From Actinokineospora xionganensis (GTDB lineage Bacteria > Actinomycetota > Actinomycetes > Mycobacteriales > Pseudonocardiaceae), in the NCBI RefSeq assembly GCF_014323725.1, contig NZ_JABVED010000003.1, positions 434,001 to 498,000 on the forward strand: a stretch of DNA of 64,000 bases. Reading direction: 5' to 3'. Made by a program: the position numbers and the translations under genes. The notes below the pieces were generated by a model. It had not been told where the DNA came from, did not search any database, and worked only from the letters and a program-made list of their open reading frames with translations. Positions 1-10,770 of this stretch are shown here, one piece after another (position 1 is the stretch's first letter; every line of letters begins with the position of its first letter).

Positions 1-1668
1 CGTGGCCGCGCCGCCGCGCAGCCTCCCGTGCCTGCGGGCGACGTCGTCGATCAGGTAGGTCAGCGACTGCGGGATCGGCGTGCGGGACCGCAGCCGGAAT
101 AGTTCGTGCAGGTCGGCGGCGGTGCGGCCGACGTCGAGCGCGCGCCGGATCGACGTCTCCGACACCCGGTAGACCGTGGCGCTGCCCGCGGACTCGACGT
201 CGGCGACCTCGCCGACCTGGGCGGCCAGGTGCGGTTCGAGCACGCCGGGGGCGACGACGGTGAGGTCGGCCTGCACCAGGAAGTGGTCGATCGGCTCGGG
301 CATCGCCTCGGCCATCCGCTTCGCGGAGGCCGCGGCGCCCTCGTCGAGCAGCGCCCGGCCTGGTCCGCTCACCGCGCCGAGGGCGACGACGCCGAGAGCG
401 GAGGCCTCGGTCAGGGTCCAGCGGACGATCTCGTCGCGCAGCCTGCCGCCGCGCCGGGGGGCGCGCCAGGCGAGGACGGCGGCGAGTTCGTCGGGGGAGA
501 CGATGCCGGTGCCGGGTTTGAGGTCGGTGAGGGCGGTCAGCACCCGCAGCCGCTCCAGCGGCGCGACCGGGCGGCGCAGGTCCTCCGACAGCGGCGCGAG
601 CAGCTTGTCCTTGCCGTCGCGCAGCCCGCCGAGGCCGGGGAGTCGCGGCAGGTCGAGCCACGCGGTCGCGAGCGTCGCCCAGCGGTTGGCGGGGGAGGCG
701 GCGAGCCAGAGGTCGGCGTGGTTGGTCGGCACCCACTCGGGGATCACGGTGTCGGTCTCGGCGACCAGGCTCGCGCCGAACGCAAGCTCCACGAGCAGTG
801 TCGCCTGCCGCTCGCTGATCTCGAGGGCCTTGGTCAGCCGCCGCACGTCGCGCACGCCGATGCCGCCGGACTTAAGCGTCGTGGCGGGATCGTCGGACCA
901 CATGTGGATGAGGGCTTCCATGTGCCGCAACACTTCAAGCGTCTCACTCGCCGCCGTGGCGTCCACAGTGGACTGCTTGTTCGTGGCGGTGTGCAGGGTC
1001 GGCTCGGTAAGGGCGCCGGTGCGCTCCCGGCGGACGGCCAGCCCGACCTCGCGCGGCAGTTCGACGGTCTGCGCGTCCACCCGCAGCAGCAGGCCGCGGG
1101 CGAGCAGCCGCTGGATCGGGGTCCGCGCGTCGGCCAGCGGAAGGATCTCCGCGGCGTCCTTCGTGCGTCCGACCGGCTGCCCGTGCGCGAGGGCGGTGAC
1201 GACCTTGCGCTCGTCGTCCTCGATCTCGGCGAGCAGCACGGACACGTCGACGTCGGTCAGCGAAGGTGAGGACCGGCCCAGCCCGCCCGGGTAGAGGCCG
1301 CCCGCCTCCCGGGCGGCGGGGACCAGACTGATCCCGTCGTCCTCGCCCCAGGCCAGGATCATGGTGCGCAGCGTGTCGGCCGCCTCCTTGAGCCGCTCGG
1401 GCGGCACGTCGAGCAGGCCTTCGAGCGGCACGGGCTGCTTGTCCGCGCCCGCCGTGAGCAGCGCGTCGAGCACGGCGAGGGTGAACGTGTCGAGCCCCTC
1501 GGCCGCCCTGGCCACGGACGCGCGGGTCCCGGCCCTGGTGGCGAGCACCGTCGTGTCGGCGGGCCGTGGCGTGGCCAGGTCGGGGCGCACGCGCAGCACC
1601 TCGGTCAGCGCCTCGTCGTCCCGGGCGCGCAGCCAATCGGTGAGCGTGGTGCTGGACACCCTGACCAC
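1..1668 (-). CDS. Helicase-associated protein (XPB/Ssl2 N-terminal-like), C-terminus outside window
   Basis: Open frame of 556 codons running off the left edge, so the C-terminus is missing. It begins at a GTG (MVRVSSTTLTDWLR). It contains long Ala/Leu/Arg-rich helical stretches and the conserved-looking segments LEPHLAAQVGEVADVES and TPIPQSLTYLIDDVARRHG, which I recognise from the Rv0862c-type family annotated as helicase XPB N-terminal or helicase C-terminal domain protein. In mycobacteria the gene sits next to an XPB-like helicase (Rv0861c) and points away from moaC, as here. A role with the XPB helicase in DNA repair is inference from that neighbour. The exact start is uncertain because no clear Shine-Dalgarno sequence is visible. 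Confidence 0.8.
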   Translation of the reverse strand, partial: MVRVSSTTLTDWLRARDDEALTEVLRVRPDLATPRPADTTVLATRAGTRASVARAAEGLDTFTLAVLDALLTAGADKQPVPLEGLLDVPPERLKEAADTLRTMILAWGEDDGISLVPAAREAGGLYPGGLGRSSPSLTDVDVSVLLAEIEDDERKVVTALAHGQPVGRTKDAAEILPLADARTPIQRLLARGLLLRVDAQTVELPREVGLAVRRERTGALTEPTLHTATNKQSTVDATAASETLEVLRHMEALIHMWSDDPATTLKSGGIGVRDVRRLTKALEISERQATLLVELAFGASLVAETDTVIPEWVPTNHADLWLAASPANRWATLATAWLDLPRLPGLGGLRDGKDKLLAPLSEDLRRPVAPLERLRVLTALTDLKPGTGIVSPDELAAVLAWRAPRRGGRLRDEIVRWTLTEASALGVVALGAVSGPGRALLDEGAAASAKRMAEAMPEPIDHFLVQADLTVVAPGVLEPHLAAQVGEVADVESAGSATVYRVSETSIRRALDVGRTAADLHELFRLRSRTPIPQSLTYLIDDVARRHGRLRGGAAT

Positions 1669-1738
1669 GGTATACGGCCCGTGGTTCCGGTAATCTCCGT
1701 ACTCGCGAAACCTGTTCGTGTGATCCCAAGGAGGAGCC

Positions 1739-1927
1739 GTGGCGAAGGCCGCCAAGAGCCACCGTGTCGACCCGCACTGGGCGGGGGACGACGACCACGG
1801 CACGCACCCGGTGAGCGAGCTGACCTCGGACCGCCAGGGCGCTCTCTCGCCCTACGGCGACGTCACGTTCCCGCTGGAGCAGGTGCCCTACCAGCACCCC
1901 GTCACGGAGATCAACAAGACCCGCTGA
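1739..1927 (+). CDS. Conserved small acidic protein
   Basis: A 62-residue protein (MAKAAKSHRVDPHWAGDDD) with a strong ribosome binding site AAGGAGGAG just before a GTG start. It is hydrophilic, with no membrane segment or Cys pair. Its position between the Rv0862c-like gene and moaC matches the small Rv0863-type gene of mycobacteria. Function unknown. A strong hairpin follows it. Confidence 0.7.
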   Translation: MAKAAKSHRVDPHWAGDDDHGTHPVSELTSDRQGALSPYGDVTFPLEQVPYQHPVTEINKTR

Positions 1928-1936
1928 CCCGCGGGC

Positions 1937-1961
1937 GGCAGGCGGTGGACCACCGCCTGCC
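1937..1961 (+). terminator. Hairpin terminator after small ORF
   Basis: GGCAGGCGGTGG pairs perfectly with CCACCGCCTGCC around a very short turn, 9 bp after the stop codon. There is no U-tract, as is common for actinobacterial terminators. Confidence 0.6.
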
Positions 1962-2025
1962 TCGGGAACGGCGTGACCTGCGCCTACTACCGGTCAGTAC
2001 ACAGAATGTGATCACCTCCTCGCGC

Positions 2026-2031
2026 TAGGCT
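2026..2031 (+). promoter_or_regulatory. Probable -10 element for malic enzyme gene
   Basis: TAGGCT (TANNNT type) lies 39 bp upstream of the ATG of the malic enzyme gene. No convincing -35 is visible. Confidence 0.35.
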
Positions 2032-2070
2032 CGCTCCATTCCAGACGCGTCGTCTTCTTTGGAGCCCCGC

Positions 2071-3465
<1,395 letters not shown>

Positions 3466-3469
3466 GTAC

Positions 3470-3475
3470 TAGGCT
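3470..3475 (+). promoter_or_regulatory. -10 element of a probable leaderless moaC transcript
   Basis: TAGGCT ends 6 bp before the GTG of moaC, so transcription would start at or next to the start codon. This implies moaC has its own promoter although the malic enzyme gene ends only 16 bp upstream. Confidence 0.5.
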
Positions 3476-3481
3476 CAATTC

Positions 3482-3961
3482 GTGGGTGAACTCAGTCATG
3501 TTGATGCCAGCGGCGCGGCCCGGATGGTCGACGTCTCCGCCAAGGAGGTGACCTCGCGCACCGCGGTGGCCAGCGGGGTTGTCAGAACCACCGAGGAAGT
3601 GGTCGCGCTGCTGCGGCGGGACGGCCTGCCCAAGGGCGACGCGCTGGCCACGGCCCGGATCGCCGGGATCATGGCGGCGAAGAAGACCTCGGAGCTGGTG
3701 CCGCTGTGCCACCCGATCGCCCTCTCCGGCGTCCGGGTGGACTTCGACCTCGACGGGCCGCGGGTGCGAATCTCGGCGACCGTGCGCACCAACGACCGCA
3801 CCGGCGTCGAGATGGAGGCGCTCACCGCCGTCGCGGTCTGCGGGCTCACCCTGCACGACATGATCAAGGCCGTCGACCCGGCCGCCGTGCTCGACGCGGT
3901 CCGCGTGGAGCGCAAGGACGGCGGGAAGAGCGGCACCTGGGTCCGGGAGGAGCAGTCGTGA
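3482..3961 (+). CDS. moaC: Cyclic pyranopterin monophosphate synthase MoaC
   Basis: 159 residues, the usual family length. MoaC converts the MoaA product into cyclic pyranopterin monophosphate, the first stable molybdenum-cofactor intermediate. Motifs visible are ELSHVDASGAARMVDVS at the N-terminus, KKTSELVPLCHPI with the catalytic His, GVEMEALTAVAV, and LHDMIKAVDP near the C-terminus. The stop overlaps the next gene by GTGA, so moaC and mog-moaE are translationally coupled. The GTG lacks a Shine-Dalgarno sequence but has a -10 element 6 bp upstream. Confidence 0.97.
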   Translation: MGELSHVDASGAARMVDVSAKEVTSRTAVASGVVRTTEEVVALLRRDGLPKGDALATARIAGIMAAKKTSELVPLCHPIALSGVRVDFDLDGPRVRISATVRTNDRTGVEMEALTAVAVCGLTLHDMIKAVDPAAVLDAVRVERKDGGKSGTWVREEQS

Positions 3962-4872
3962 ACACCGCACACGTCATCACCGCGTCCAACAGGGCCGCCA
4001 CCGGCGTATATGAGGACAAGACCGGCCCGGTCATCGTCGCCTGGCTGCGCGAGCGCGGTTTCGACGTCCCGGACCCGGTGGTGGTGCGCGACGGCGCCCC
4101 GGTCGAGACGGCCCTGCGGGCGGCTGTGGCCGCCGGGGTGGACGTCGTGGTGACCACTGGCGGCACCGGCCTCACCCCGACCGACGGAACCCCGGAGGCG
4201 ACGCGGGCGGTCCTGGACTACGAGATCCCGGGCTTGGCGGACGCCATTCGGGCAGCCGGGTTGCCCAAAGTGCCGACTGCGGTGCTGTCCCGCGGCCTCG
4301 CGGGCGTCGCTGGGCGCACGCTCGTGGTGAATCTGCCGGGGTCCTCCGGGGGCGTTCGGGACGGTCTGGGCGTTCTGGAGCCGGTCCTGGCCCATGCGGT
4401 GGACCAACTACGTGGGGGTGACCACCCACGACCTGCTGAAGCGCCCGCGACGGCCCAGGTGCTGCGGGCCGACATCAGCGACTCCACCATCAGCGTCGAG
4501 GAACACGCGGCCCTGGTGGAACACGCGGCGGCCGGTGCTGTGGTGACCTTCGCGGGCGTTGTCCGCGACCACGACCACGGCCGTGGCGTGCGCGGGCTGA
4601 GCTACGAGGGCCACCCCAACGCGAAGGACATCGTCGCCGAAGTGGCGGCTGACATCGCCAGGCGCCCGGGCGTCCGGGCGATCGCGGTGAGCCACCGGAT
4701 CGGTGACCTGGCGATCGGGGACGTGGCCCTGGCGTGCGCCGTGGCCGCCGAACACCGGCGAGAGGCATTCGTGGCCTGCGCGGATTTGGTGGATGAGGTC
4801 AAGGCGCGGTTGCCGATCTGGAAGCACCAGCTCTTCACCGACGGCACCGATGAATGGGTCAACTGCCCCTGA
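3958..4872 (+). CDS. Fused MogA/MoaB molybdopterin adenylyltransferase - MoaE protein
   Basis: 304 residues carrying two molybdenum-cofactor enzymes that are usually separate. Residues 1-150 are MogA/MoaB-like (HVITASNRAATGVYED, TTGGTGLTPTDGTPEAT, NLPGSSGGVRDGL), which adenylylates molybdopterin. After a short Pro/Ala linker, residues 165-304 are MoaE, the large subunit of molybdopterin synthase (GAVVTFAGVVRDHDHGR, SYEGHPNAKD, KARLPIWKHQLFTDG with the active-site lysines). The GTG start overlaps the moaC stop and is preceded by GGGAGGAG. The partner MoaD is encoded at 6125-6385. No stop or frameshift lies between the domains, so the fusion looks genuine. Confidence 0.93.
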   Translation: MNTAHVITASNRAATGVYEDKTGPVIVAWLRERGFDVPDPVVVRDGAPVETALRAAVAAGVDVVVTTGGTGLTPTDGTPEATRAVLDYEIPGLADAIRAAGLPKVPTAVLSRGLAGVAGRTLVVNLPGSSGGVRDGLGVLEPVLAHAVDQLRGGDHPRPAEAPATAQVLRADISDSTISVEEHAALVEHAAAGAVVTFAGVVRDHDHGRGVRGLSYEGHPNAKDIVAEVAADIARRPGVRAIAVSHRIGDLAIGDVALACAVAAEHRREAFVACADLVDEVKARLPIWKHQLFTDGTDEWVNCP

Positions 4873-4955
4873 TCCGCCGCACCGCCTGCCCGTATCGCAG
4901 CCTCTTCACCCCAAACAGGCACCCGCAACGAATCCGCGAACGCCCGGAAACAGAA

Positions 4956-4994
4956 CCGGACCCTCACCGCCGGGGGGTAGCGGTGAGGGTCCGG
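4956..4994. terminator. Bidirectional hairpin terminator between convergent moa and rpfA genes
   Basis: CCGGACCCTCACCGC and GCGGTGAGGGTCCGG form a perfect 15-bp stem around a 9-nt loop, 84 bp after mog-moaE and 33 bp after the end of the convergent rpfA-like gene. Confidence 0.8.
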
Positions 4995-5026
4995 AGCTGG
5001 GGCCCCAATCGAGCGGGGCGTCGTAC

Positions 5027-5895
<869 letters not shown>

Positions 5896-5948
5896 TGGTT
5901 CGGGGCCAGCCAGAAAGCGACGGTACGTAACCGGGAGGGGTTTCGGAA

Positions 5949-5954
5949 ATTATC
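5949..5954 (-). promoter_or_regulatory. Probable -10 element of rpf-like gene
   Basis: GATAAT on the minus strand, upstream of the riboswitch. It would place the start of transcription near 5942, giving a leader of about 260 nt. Confidence 0.45.
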
Positions 5955-5959
5955 CAAGC

Positions 5960-5975
5960 CGTGACCGTCGTCACA
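5960..5975 (-). promoter_or_regulatory. CRP-like binding site upstream of rpf-like gene
   Basis: TGTGACGACGGTCACG on the minus strand matches the CRP consensus TGTGA-N6-TCACA at 9 of 10 positions. CRP control of rpfA is established in M. tuberculosis and Streptomyces. Here the site lies only 5 bp from the proposed -10, so if that promoter is right, binding would more likely repress. Confidence 0.55.
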
Positions 5976-6124
5976 GTAACGCTGGACGAAGGGCCTTCGA
6001 TGGCCGTAAATCCGCAGGTCAGAGGGTTGTGTTTCGCTGTTATGATTCCGTGTCCTGCTCGAGATAATTCACGCTAGGTGAGGTTTGGCTCACGTCGTTT
6101 CGGCGTGTTGGGCCGTTCGTGAAC

Positions 6125-6385
6125 TCAGCCGCCGGCGAAGGGCGGGAGCACATCGAGCACGATTCCGTCGCTCAACGGAATCGATCGATCGCGCACCGCG
6201 ACACCGTCGAGCAGGAAGCTCGACGCCAGCAGGACCCGGGAGAGCGCCTCGCCGTGGCGGACGGAAAGCTCCTTCAGCGCATCGGCGACCGTGGCGCCGG
6301 AGGGAAGTCCCAGGGTCTCCTCGGGCACGCCCGCGGCGGCTCGCGCCCCGGCGAAGTACCGGACCGTGGCTGTCGTCACGCTCAT
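6125..6385 (-). CDS. moaD: Molybdopterin synthase sulfur carrier subunit MoaD
   Basis: 86 residues with a beta-grasp/ubiquitin-like pattern. It ends in the Gly-Gly tail (LPPFAGG) that is thiocarboxylated to carry sulfur for molybdopterin synthase. Start MSVTTATVRYFAGARAAAG. The ATG overlaps the moaA stop (ATGA), so it is coupled to moaA. Its large-subunit partner is the MoaE half of the fusion at 3958-4872. Confidence 0.95.
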   Translation of the reverse strand: MSVTTATVRYFAGARAAAGVPEETLGLPSGATVADALKELSVRHGEALSRVLLASSFLLDGVAVRDRSIPLSDGIVLDVLPPFAGG

Positions 6386-7437
6386 CCCCCGATCGCGCTC
6401 ATCGGTCGCAGCGGCTGGGCGAACCCGGCGTCGTTGATCTGGTGCCCAGCGAGTTTGGCCCACATCGTGGCCCGCCACAGGTCGGCGATCTCCGCGTCGT
6501 CGGCCCCGGCCCGCAGCGGCGCGCGCAGGTCGGTCTCCGACTGGCTGAAAAGGCACGAGCGCAGCGCGCCGTCGGCGGTCAGCCGGGTGCGGTCGCAGTC
6601 GCCGCAGAACGGGCGGGTCACCGAGGCGATGACGCCGACCTCGGCGGGTCCGCCGTCGACCAGCCAGCGCTCCGCGGGGGCCGCCCCGCGCGGACTCGGG
6701 CTCTCGGTCAGCTCGAACTCTTCGCGAAGCATCTCGAGGATGCGCTCCGCGGTGATCATCTGCGTGCGCTTCCAGCCGTGCTGCGGGTCGAGCGGCATCT
6801 GCTCGATGAACCGCAGGTGGTAGCCGTGGTCGACGCAGTAGCGCAGCAGCGAGGCGGCTTCGTCGTCGTTGATCCCGGGCAGCAGCACCGCGTTGACCTT
6901 GACCGGCGTCAGCCCGGCGTCGCGCGCGGCGGCGAGGCCGTCGAGCACGTCGGAGAGCCGGTCGCGGCGGGTGATCTCCATGAACCGCTCGGGCCGCAGG
7001 GTGTCCAGGGAGACGTTGATCCGGTCGAGCCCGGCGTCGACCAGCGACTTGGCGCGGCGCACCAGCCCGATGCCGTTGGTCGTCATCGAGATCCGCGGTC
7101 GGGGGGAGAGGGCCGCGGTGGCGGAGATGATCTTCTCGATGCCCTTGCGCAGCGTCGGCTCGCCGCCGGTGAACCGGACGTTGGTGATGCCGAGGGTCTC
7201 CACGGAGATGCGGATCAGCCTGCTGAGTTCGTCCTCGTCGAGCATCTCGCCGCCGGGCATCCAGTCGAGGCCCTCGGCGGGCATGCAGTAGGTGCAGCGC
7301 AGGTTGCAGCGGTCGGTGAGCGACACCCGCAGGTCCCTGGCGATCCGACCGAACCGGTCGATCAACGCGGGGTTGTCCGGGCGTGGCGCACTCGACGTGC
7401 CGGGCATTGCCGGAAGTCCCAGATCAACCGCTGTCAC
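6382..7437 (-). CDS. moaA: GTP 3',8-cyclase MoaA (radical SAM)
   Basis: 351 residues. It catalyses the first step of molybdenum-cofactor synthesis, cyclising GTP. The radical-SAM cluster is CNLRCTYC (Cys44, 48, 51). FTGGEPTLRKG and the second Fe-S cluster (CGDCDRTRL...ALRSC) are present, and the chain ends in the Gly-Gly needed for activity (SAIGG). First gene of a two-gene moaA-moaD operon on the minus strand. Confidence 0.97.
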   Translation of the reverse strand: MTAVDLGLPAMPGTSSAPRPDNPALIDRFGRIARDLRVSLTDRCNLRCTYCMPAEGLDWMPGGEMLDEDELSRLIRISVETLGITNVRFTGGEPTLRKGIEKIISATAALSPRPRISMTTNGIGLVRRAKSLVDAGLDRINVSLDTLRPERFMEITRRDRLSDVLDGLAAARDAGLTPVKVNAVLLPGINDDEAASLLRYCVDHGYHLRFIEQMPLDPQHGWKRTQMITAERILEMLREEFELTESPSPRGAAPAERWLVDGGPAEVGVIASVTRPFCGDCDRTRLTADGALRSCLFSQSETDLRAPLRAGADDAEIADLWRATMWAKLAGHQINDAGFAQPLRPMSAIGG

Positions 7438-7536
7438 CTGATCCAGGGTAGTCGCGATTTCACCGAATGGGCTGAGGTGCCCGCTATCTGAGCACGACCG
7501 CGAGGCGAGTGTCCAACCGCGATTGCGGGTGAAATT

Positions 7537-7549
7537 GTCCTATGAGGAC
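7537..7549. promoter_or_regulatory. Small palindrome upstream of the HTH-TOBE gene
   Basis: GTCCTATGAGGAC: 5-bp arms around ATG, in the 138-bp divergent region between moaA and the HTH-TOBE/mod operon. A possible operator; the regulator is unknown. Confidence 0.3.
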
Positions 7550-7563
7550 GTGACTGCGGAGGT

Positions 7564-7569
7564 TACGCT
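7564..7569 (+). promoter_or_regulatory. -10 element of the HTH-TOBE/modABC operon
   Basis: TACGCT followed by 6 bp and the GTG start codon, as expected of a leaderless transcript. Confidence 0.45.
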
Positions 7570-7575
7570 CCCAGT

Positions 7576-7968
7576 GTGCCGTACTTCCGGTTATCCGAAG
7601 CCGCCCGCCTGCTCGGCGTCAGTGACGACACCGTTCGCCGATGGGTCGACGCCGGACACCTTCGGGCGGAATCCGACGCGGCCGGGCGCAAGGTCGTGGA
7701 GGGCTCGGTCCTCGCCGACTTCGCCCGGACCCAGGCCCGCGAGATACCCGACCCCATGGCGGGCGGGCGGTCGGCGCGCAACCGGTTCGTCGGACTGGTG
7801 ACCGAGGTGTTGGCCGACCAGGTCATGGCCCAGGTGGAGATGCAGTGCGGTCCCCACCGCGTGGTGTCGCTGATGAGCTCGGAGGCGGTCCGGGAACTCG
7901 GCCTCGAACCGGGGGTGCTCGCCGTCGCCTACGTGAAGGCCACCCAAGTGGTGGTGGAGACGCCATGA
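7576..7968 (+). CDS. MerR-type HTH plus TOBE (Mop) domain protein
   Basis: 130 residues. The N-terminus is an excisionase/MerR-like helix-turn-helix ([25 protein letters not shown]). The C-terminal 65 residues are a molbindin/TOBE fold ([23 protein letters not shown]...VRELGLEPG...[11 protein letters not shown]). This family is generally a molybdate-responsive regulator or molybdate-binding protein. It heads modABC, overlapping modA by ATGA, so local control of molybdate uptake is likely. That is inference from domains and context. Confidence 0.88.
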   Translation: MPYFRLSEAARLLGVSDDTVRRWVDAGHLRAESDAAGRKVVEGSVLADFARTQAREIPDPMAGGRSARNRFVGLVTEVLADQVMAQVEMQCGPHRVVSLMSSEAVRELGLEPGVLAVAYVKATQVVVETP

Positions 7969-8678
7969 TCAAGGCCGTGCTCCTGGCCGCGGCGCTGCTC
8001 GCGGGCTGCGGCACCGGCGCGGGCCCGGCAGAGACGACCGTGACCGTGTTCGCGGCCGCCTCGCTGACCGAGTCGTTCACCGCCCTGGAGAAAGGATTCG
8101 AGACCGACAACCCCGGCGTCGACGTGCGGCTCAACTTCGCGGGCTCATCGGCGCTCGCCCAGCAGATCGCCAACGGCGCCGACGCCGACGTCTTCGCCGC
8201 CGCGGACGAGACGACGATCGCGCGCGTGGCCGACCACCTGGAAAATCCGGCGGTGTTCGCCACCAACCACCTCACCATCGCCGTCCCGCGCGGCAACCCG
8301 GCCAGGATCACCGGCCTCGCCGATCTGACCCGCCCGGGCGTGACCGTCGTCGTCTGCGCCCCCCAAGTCCCCTGCGGCGCGGCGACACGCAAGGTCGCCC
8401 CGGGTCTGCGGCCCGCCAGCGAGGAGCAGGACGTGAAGGCGGTGCTGACCAAGGTCGCGGCGGGGGAGGCCGACGCGGGCTTGGTCTACGTCACCGACGC
8501 CCGGTCGGGAAAGGTCGACGCGATCGACTTCCCGGAGTCGGCGGCGGCGGTCAACAACTACCCGATCGCGCTCACCAAACAGGCCCCGAACGCCCCCCTT
8601 GCCCGCCGCTTCGTCGACTTGGTGCTGAGTTCCACCGGCCAGAACGAGCTGGTCAGAGCCGGTTTCGGCAAGCCATGA
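7965..8678 (+). CDS. modA: Molybdate ABC transporter substrate-binding lipoprotein ModA
   Basis: 237 residues. A short lipoprotein signal ends in LLAGC with Cys15 as the lipid anchor. The family start of the mature protein is [16 protein letters not shown]. Other matches are [23 protein letters not shown] and [11 protein letters not shown]. It captures molybdate or tungstate outside the membrane for ModB/ModC. The start overlaps the previous stop (ATGA) and its stop overlaps modB. Confidence 0.96.
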   Translation: MIKAVLLAAALLAGCGTGAGPAETTVTVFAAASLTESFTALEKGFETDNPGVDVRLNFAGSSALAQQIANGADADVFAAADETTIARVADHLENPAVFATNHLTIAVPRGNPARITGLADLTRPGVTVVVCAPQVPCGAATRKVAPGLRPASEEQDVKAVLTKVAAGEADAGLVYVTDARSGKVDAIDFPESAAAVNNYPIALTKQAPNAPLARRFVDLVLSSTGQNELVRAGFGKP

Positions 8679-9610
8679 CCCCGCCATCCACAGGGTGCCC
8701 CGGTTATCCACAGCAACCCCACACCCCCTCCTCCCCGGCCCCCAGCGCCGATAGACTGGCCAAGGGACGTCCCCCCAGGGAAGGGCGGGGGCCGCGCTGG
8801 TTTCGGGCGACGAGAAGCAGGCGTGGAGCGTCGTGGGTGCCGGGGGTGTTGTGGGTGCCCGCTGTGCTCGGGTTGGCCATCGTGGTGTTGCCGCTGGTCG
8901 GTTTGCTCGTCCGCGCGGACTTGGGGAACTGGGTCGAACACGTCACGAGCCCGGGCGCGGTGGCCGCGCTCGGGCTTTCCTTGCGGACGGCGGCCATGTC
9001 GACCGTTCTCTGTCTTATCCTGGGCGGCCCCCTCGCCGTCGTGCTCGCACGCGCGCGCGTTCCGGGGGTGCGGGTGCTCCGCGCGGTCGTGTTGCTTCCG
9101 TTGGTGTTGCCGCCGGTGGTCGGCGGGCTCGCACTCCTCTATCTCCTGGGCCGTTCCGGCTTCGCCGGTCACGCACTCGACCTGGCGTTCGGCGTCCGGG
9201 TCCCGTACACGACCGCCGCCGTCGTGATCGCGCAGACGTTCGTGGCCATGCCGTTCCTCGTGGTCGGGCTCGAAGGGGCACTCAGGACCGCGGGGGAGCG
9301 CTACGAGGCTGTCGCCGCGACCCTCGGGGCCCGGCCGTGGACGGTGTTCCGCCGGGTCACCGTCCCGCTCCTGCTGCCCGCCATCGGCTCCGGCGTCGTC
9401 CTGTCGTTCGCCCGCGCGCTCGGCGAGTTCGGGGCCACGATCACCTTCGCGGGCAGCCTCGAAGGCGTGACCCGCACGCTCCCGCTGCAGGTGTACCTCC
9501 TCGGCGAGACCGATGTGGACGGTGCGATCGCCGTGTCCCTGCTGCTGGTCCTGGTCGCGATCGCGGTGATCGTCGTGGCCCGCCCGCGCGCGGTGGAGCG
9601 CGCGCCGTGA
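8675..9610 (+). CDS. modB: Molybdate ABC transporter permease ModB
   Basis: 311 residues as called. The first roughly 55 are Pro/Arg-rich and unlike the family, so the true start may lie downstream among GTG codons; the called ATG overlaps the modA stop. About five or six membrane segments follow, with the permease coupling motif region [32 protein letters not shown] (split here for description: [12 protein letters not shown] is the EAA loop) and [14 protein letters not shown]. Forms the channel for molybdate. Overlaps modC by GTGA. Confidence 0.93.
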   Translation: MTPPSTGCPGYPQQPHTPSSPAPSADRLAKGRPPREGRGPRWFRATRSRRGASWVPGVLWVPAVLGLAIVVLPLVGLLVRADLGNWVEHVTSPGAVAALGLSLRTAAMSTVLCLILGGPLAVVLARARVPGVRVLRAVVLLPLVLPPVVGGLALLYLLGRSGFAGHALDLAFGVRVPYTTAAVVIAQTFVAMPFLVVGLEGALRTAGERYEAVAATLGARPWTVFRRVTVPLLLPAIGSGVVLSFARALGEFGATITFAGSLEGVTRTLPLQVYLLGETDVDGAIAVSLLLVLVAIAVIVVARPRAVERAP

Positions 9611-10683
9611 CCGGGCTGCGCGCGGACTTCGTGCTGACGCAGGGGGATTTCCGGCTCCAAGTCGACCTGCGCACGGAGCCGGGGGAGGTCATCGCCGTGC
9701 TCGGGCCCAACGGCTCCGGCAAGTCCACCCTCCTCGACGTCCTCGCCGGTTTGCGCCAACCCGATTCCGGGGTGGTCGCCGTCGACGGCATGACGCTGAC
9801 TGACACCGCGGGCGGCGTGCGGGTGCCGCCACACCGCCGGGGTGTCGGCCTGCTCGCCCAGGTGGCGCTGCTCTTCCCGCACCTCACCGCGCTGGCGAAC
9901 GTCGAGTTCGGACCGCGCGTGCAAGGCAAGGACCACACCACGGCCCGCCGGTGGCTCGACGACGTCGGCGCCGGGGACCTCGCCGACCGCAGGCCGCGCG
10001 GCCTCTCCGGCGGCCAGGCGCAGCGTGTCGCGCTCGCGCGGGCGCTCGCGGCCGACCCCGTGCTCCTCCTGCTCGACGAGCCGTTCGCCGCCCTCGACGT
10101 CGACGCCGCCCCCGCGCTGCGCGGCGTGGTCCGCCGCGTCCTGCGGGACCGCGCGGCCGTGCTGGTCACCCACGACCCGCTCGACGCGCTCGCCATCGCC
10201 GACCGGGTCGTCGTCCTGGCAGGCGGGAGGGTCGTCGAACAGGGCCCGACCCGCGAGGTCCTGTCCCGCCCACGCACCCCGTTCACCGCCCGCGTCGCCG
10301 GGCTCGACCTGGTCGCGGGCACCGCCTGCCCCGACGGGCTGCGAACAGTGGACGGTGCGCTCATCGCGGGTTCCGGCGGCGCCGAGATCAACGGTGAGCC
10401 CGCGGTCGCCGTGTTCCGGCCCGCCGACGTCGCGGTCTACACCGAGCGGATCCACGGCAGCCCGCGCAACGTGTTCGAGGCGACGGTGACGGCGATGGAG
10501 CCGCACGGCGACGTCGTGCGGATCCGGGTCGCGGGTGGCAGGCCGTGGGTGTCCGGGCTGGCCGCGGACCTGACCGTGGGCGCGGTCGCCGAACTCACAA
10601 TCGAGCCGGGATCTCGCGTCTACCTGGCGGTGAAGGCCACCGAGGTCCGCGTCCACCCCGCCGTCGCCGACCCGGCTGGGTAG
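9607..10683 (+). CDS. modC: Molybdate ABC transporter ATPase ModC
   Basis: 358 residues. Walker [10 protein letters not shown] (residues 33-41), Q-loop region [13 protein letters not shown], signature [15 protein letters not shown], Walker [13 protein letters not shown] and switch His VTHDPLDAL. The C-terminal about 120 residues form a TOBE-like regulatory domain typical of ModC. The GTG start overlaps the modB stop by 4 bp. Last gene of the HTH-TOBE-modABC operon. Confidence 0.96.
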   Translation: MTGLRADFVLTQGDFRLQVDLRTEPGEVIAVLGPNGSGKSTLLDVLAGLRQPDSGVVAVDGMTLTDTAGGVRVPPHRRGVGLLAQVALLFPHLTALANVEFGPRVQGKDHTTARRWLDDVGAGDLADRRPRGLSGGQAQRVALARALAADPVLLLLDEPFAALDVDAAPALRGVVRRVLRDRAAVLVTHDPLDALAIADRVVVLAGGRVVEQGPTREVLSRPRTPFTARVAGLDLVAGTACPDGLRTVDGALIAGSGGAEINGEPAVAVFRPADVAVYTERIHGSPRNVFEATVTAMEPHGDVVRIRVAGGRPWVSGLAADLTVGAVAELTIEPGSRVYLAVKATEVRVHPAVADPAG

Positions 10684-10692
10684 CCTCACGCC

Positions 10693-10770
10693 ATGAGCGA
10701 GCTTGCGAGCGAATCAATGTCACAGTGCCTTCGCGAGTGGAGCCACCGAACCGGTGAGGTGGCCAGGTGA
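10693..10770 (+). CDS. Possible 25-residue leader peptide
   Basis: ATG to TGA reading [20 protein letters not shown] and five more residues. The stop overlaps the GTG of the HAD gene in a GTGA, the same arrangement used by true coupled genes in this window. No database-like feature is recognised. It could be chance. Confidence 0.25.
   Translation: MSELASESMSQCLREWSHRTGEVAR

Noticed and set aside
944-1897. Long minus-strand frame of 317 codons overlapping the first gene
   Set aside because: It is Arg/Pro/Ala-rich with no domain and runs in a different frame from the helicase-associated protein, whose recognisable sequence continues to the left edge.
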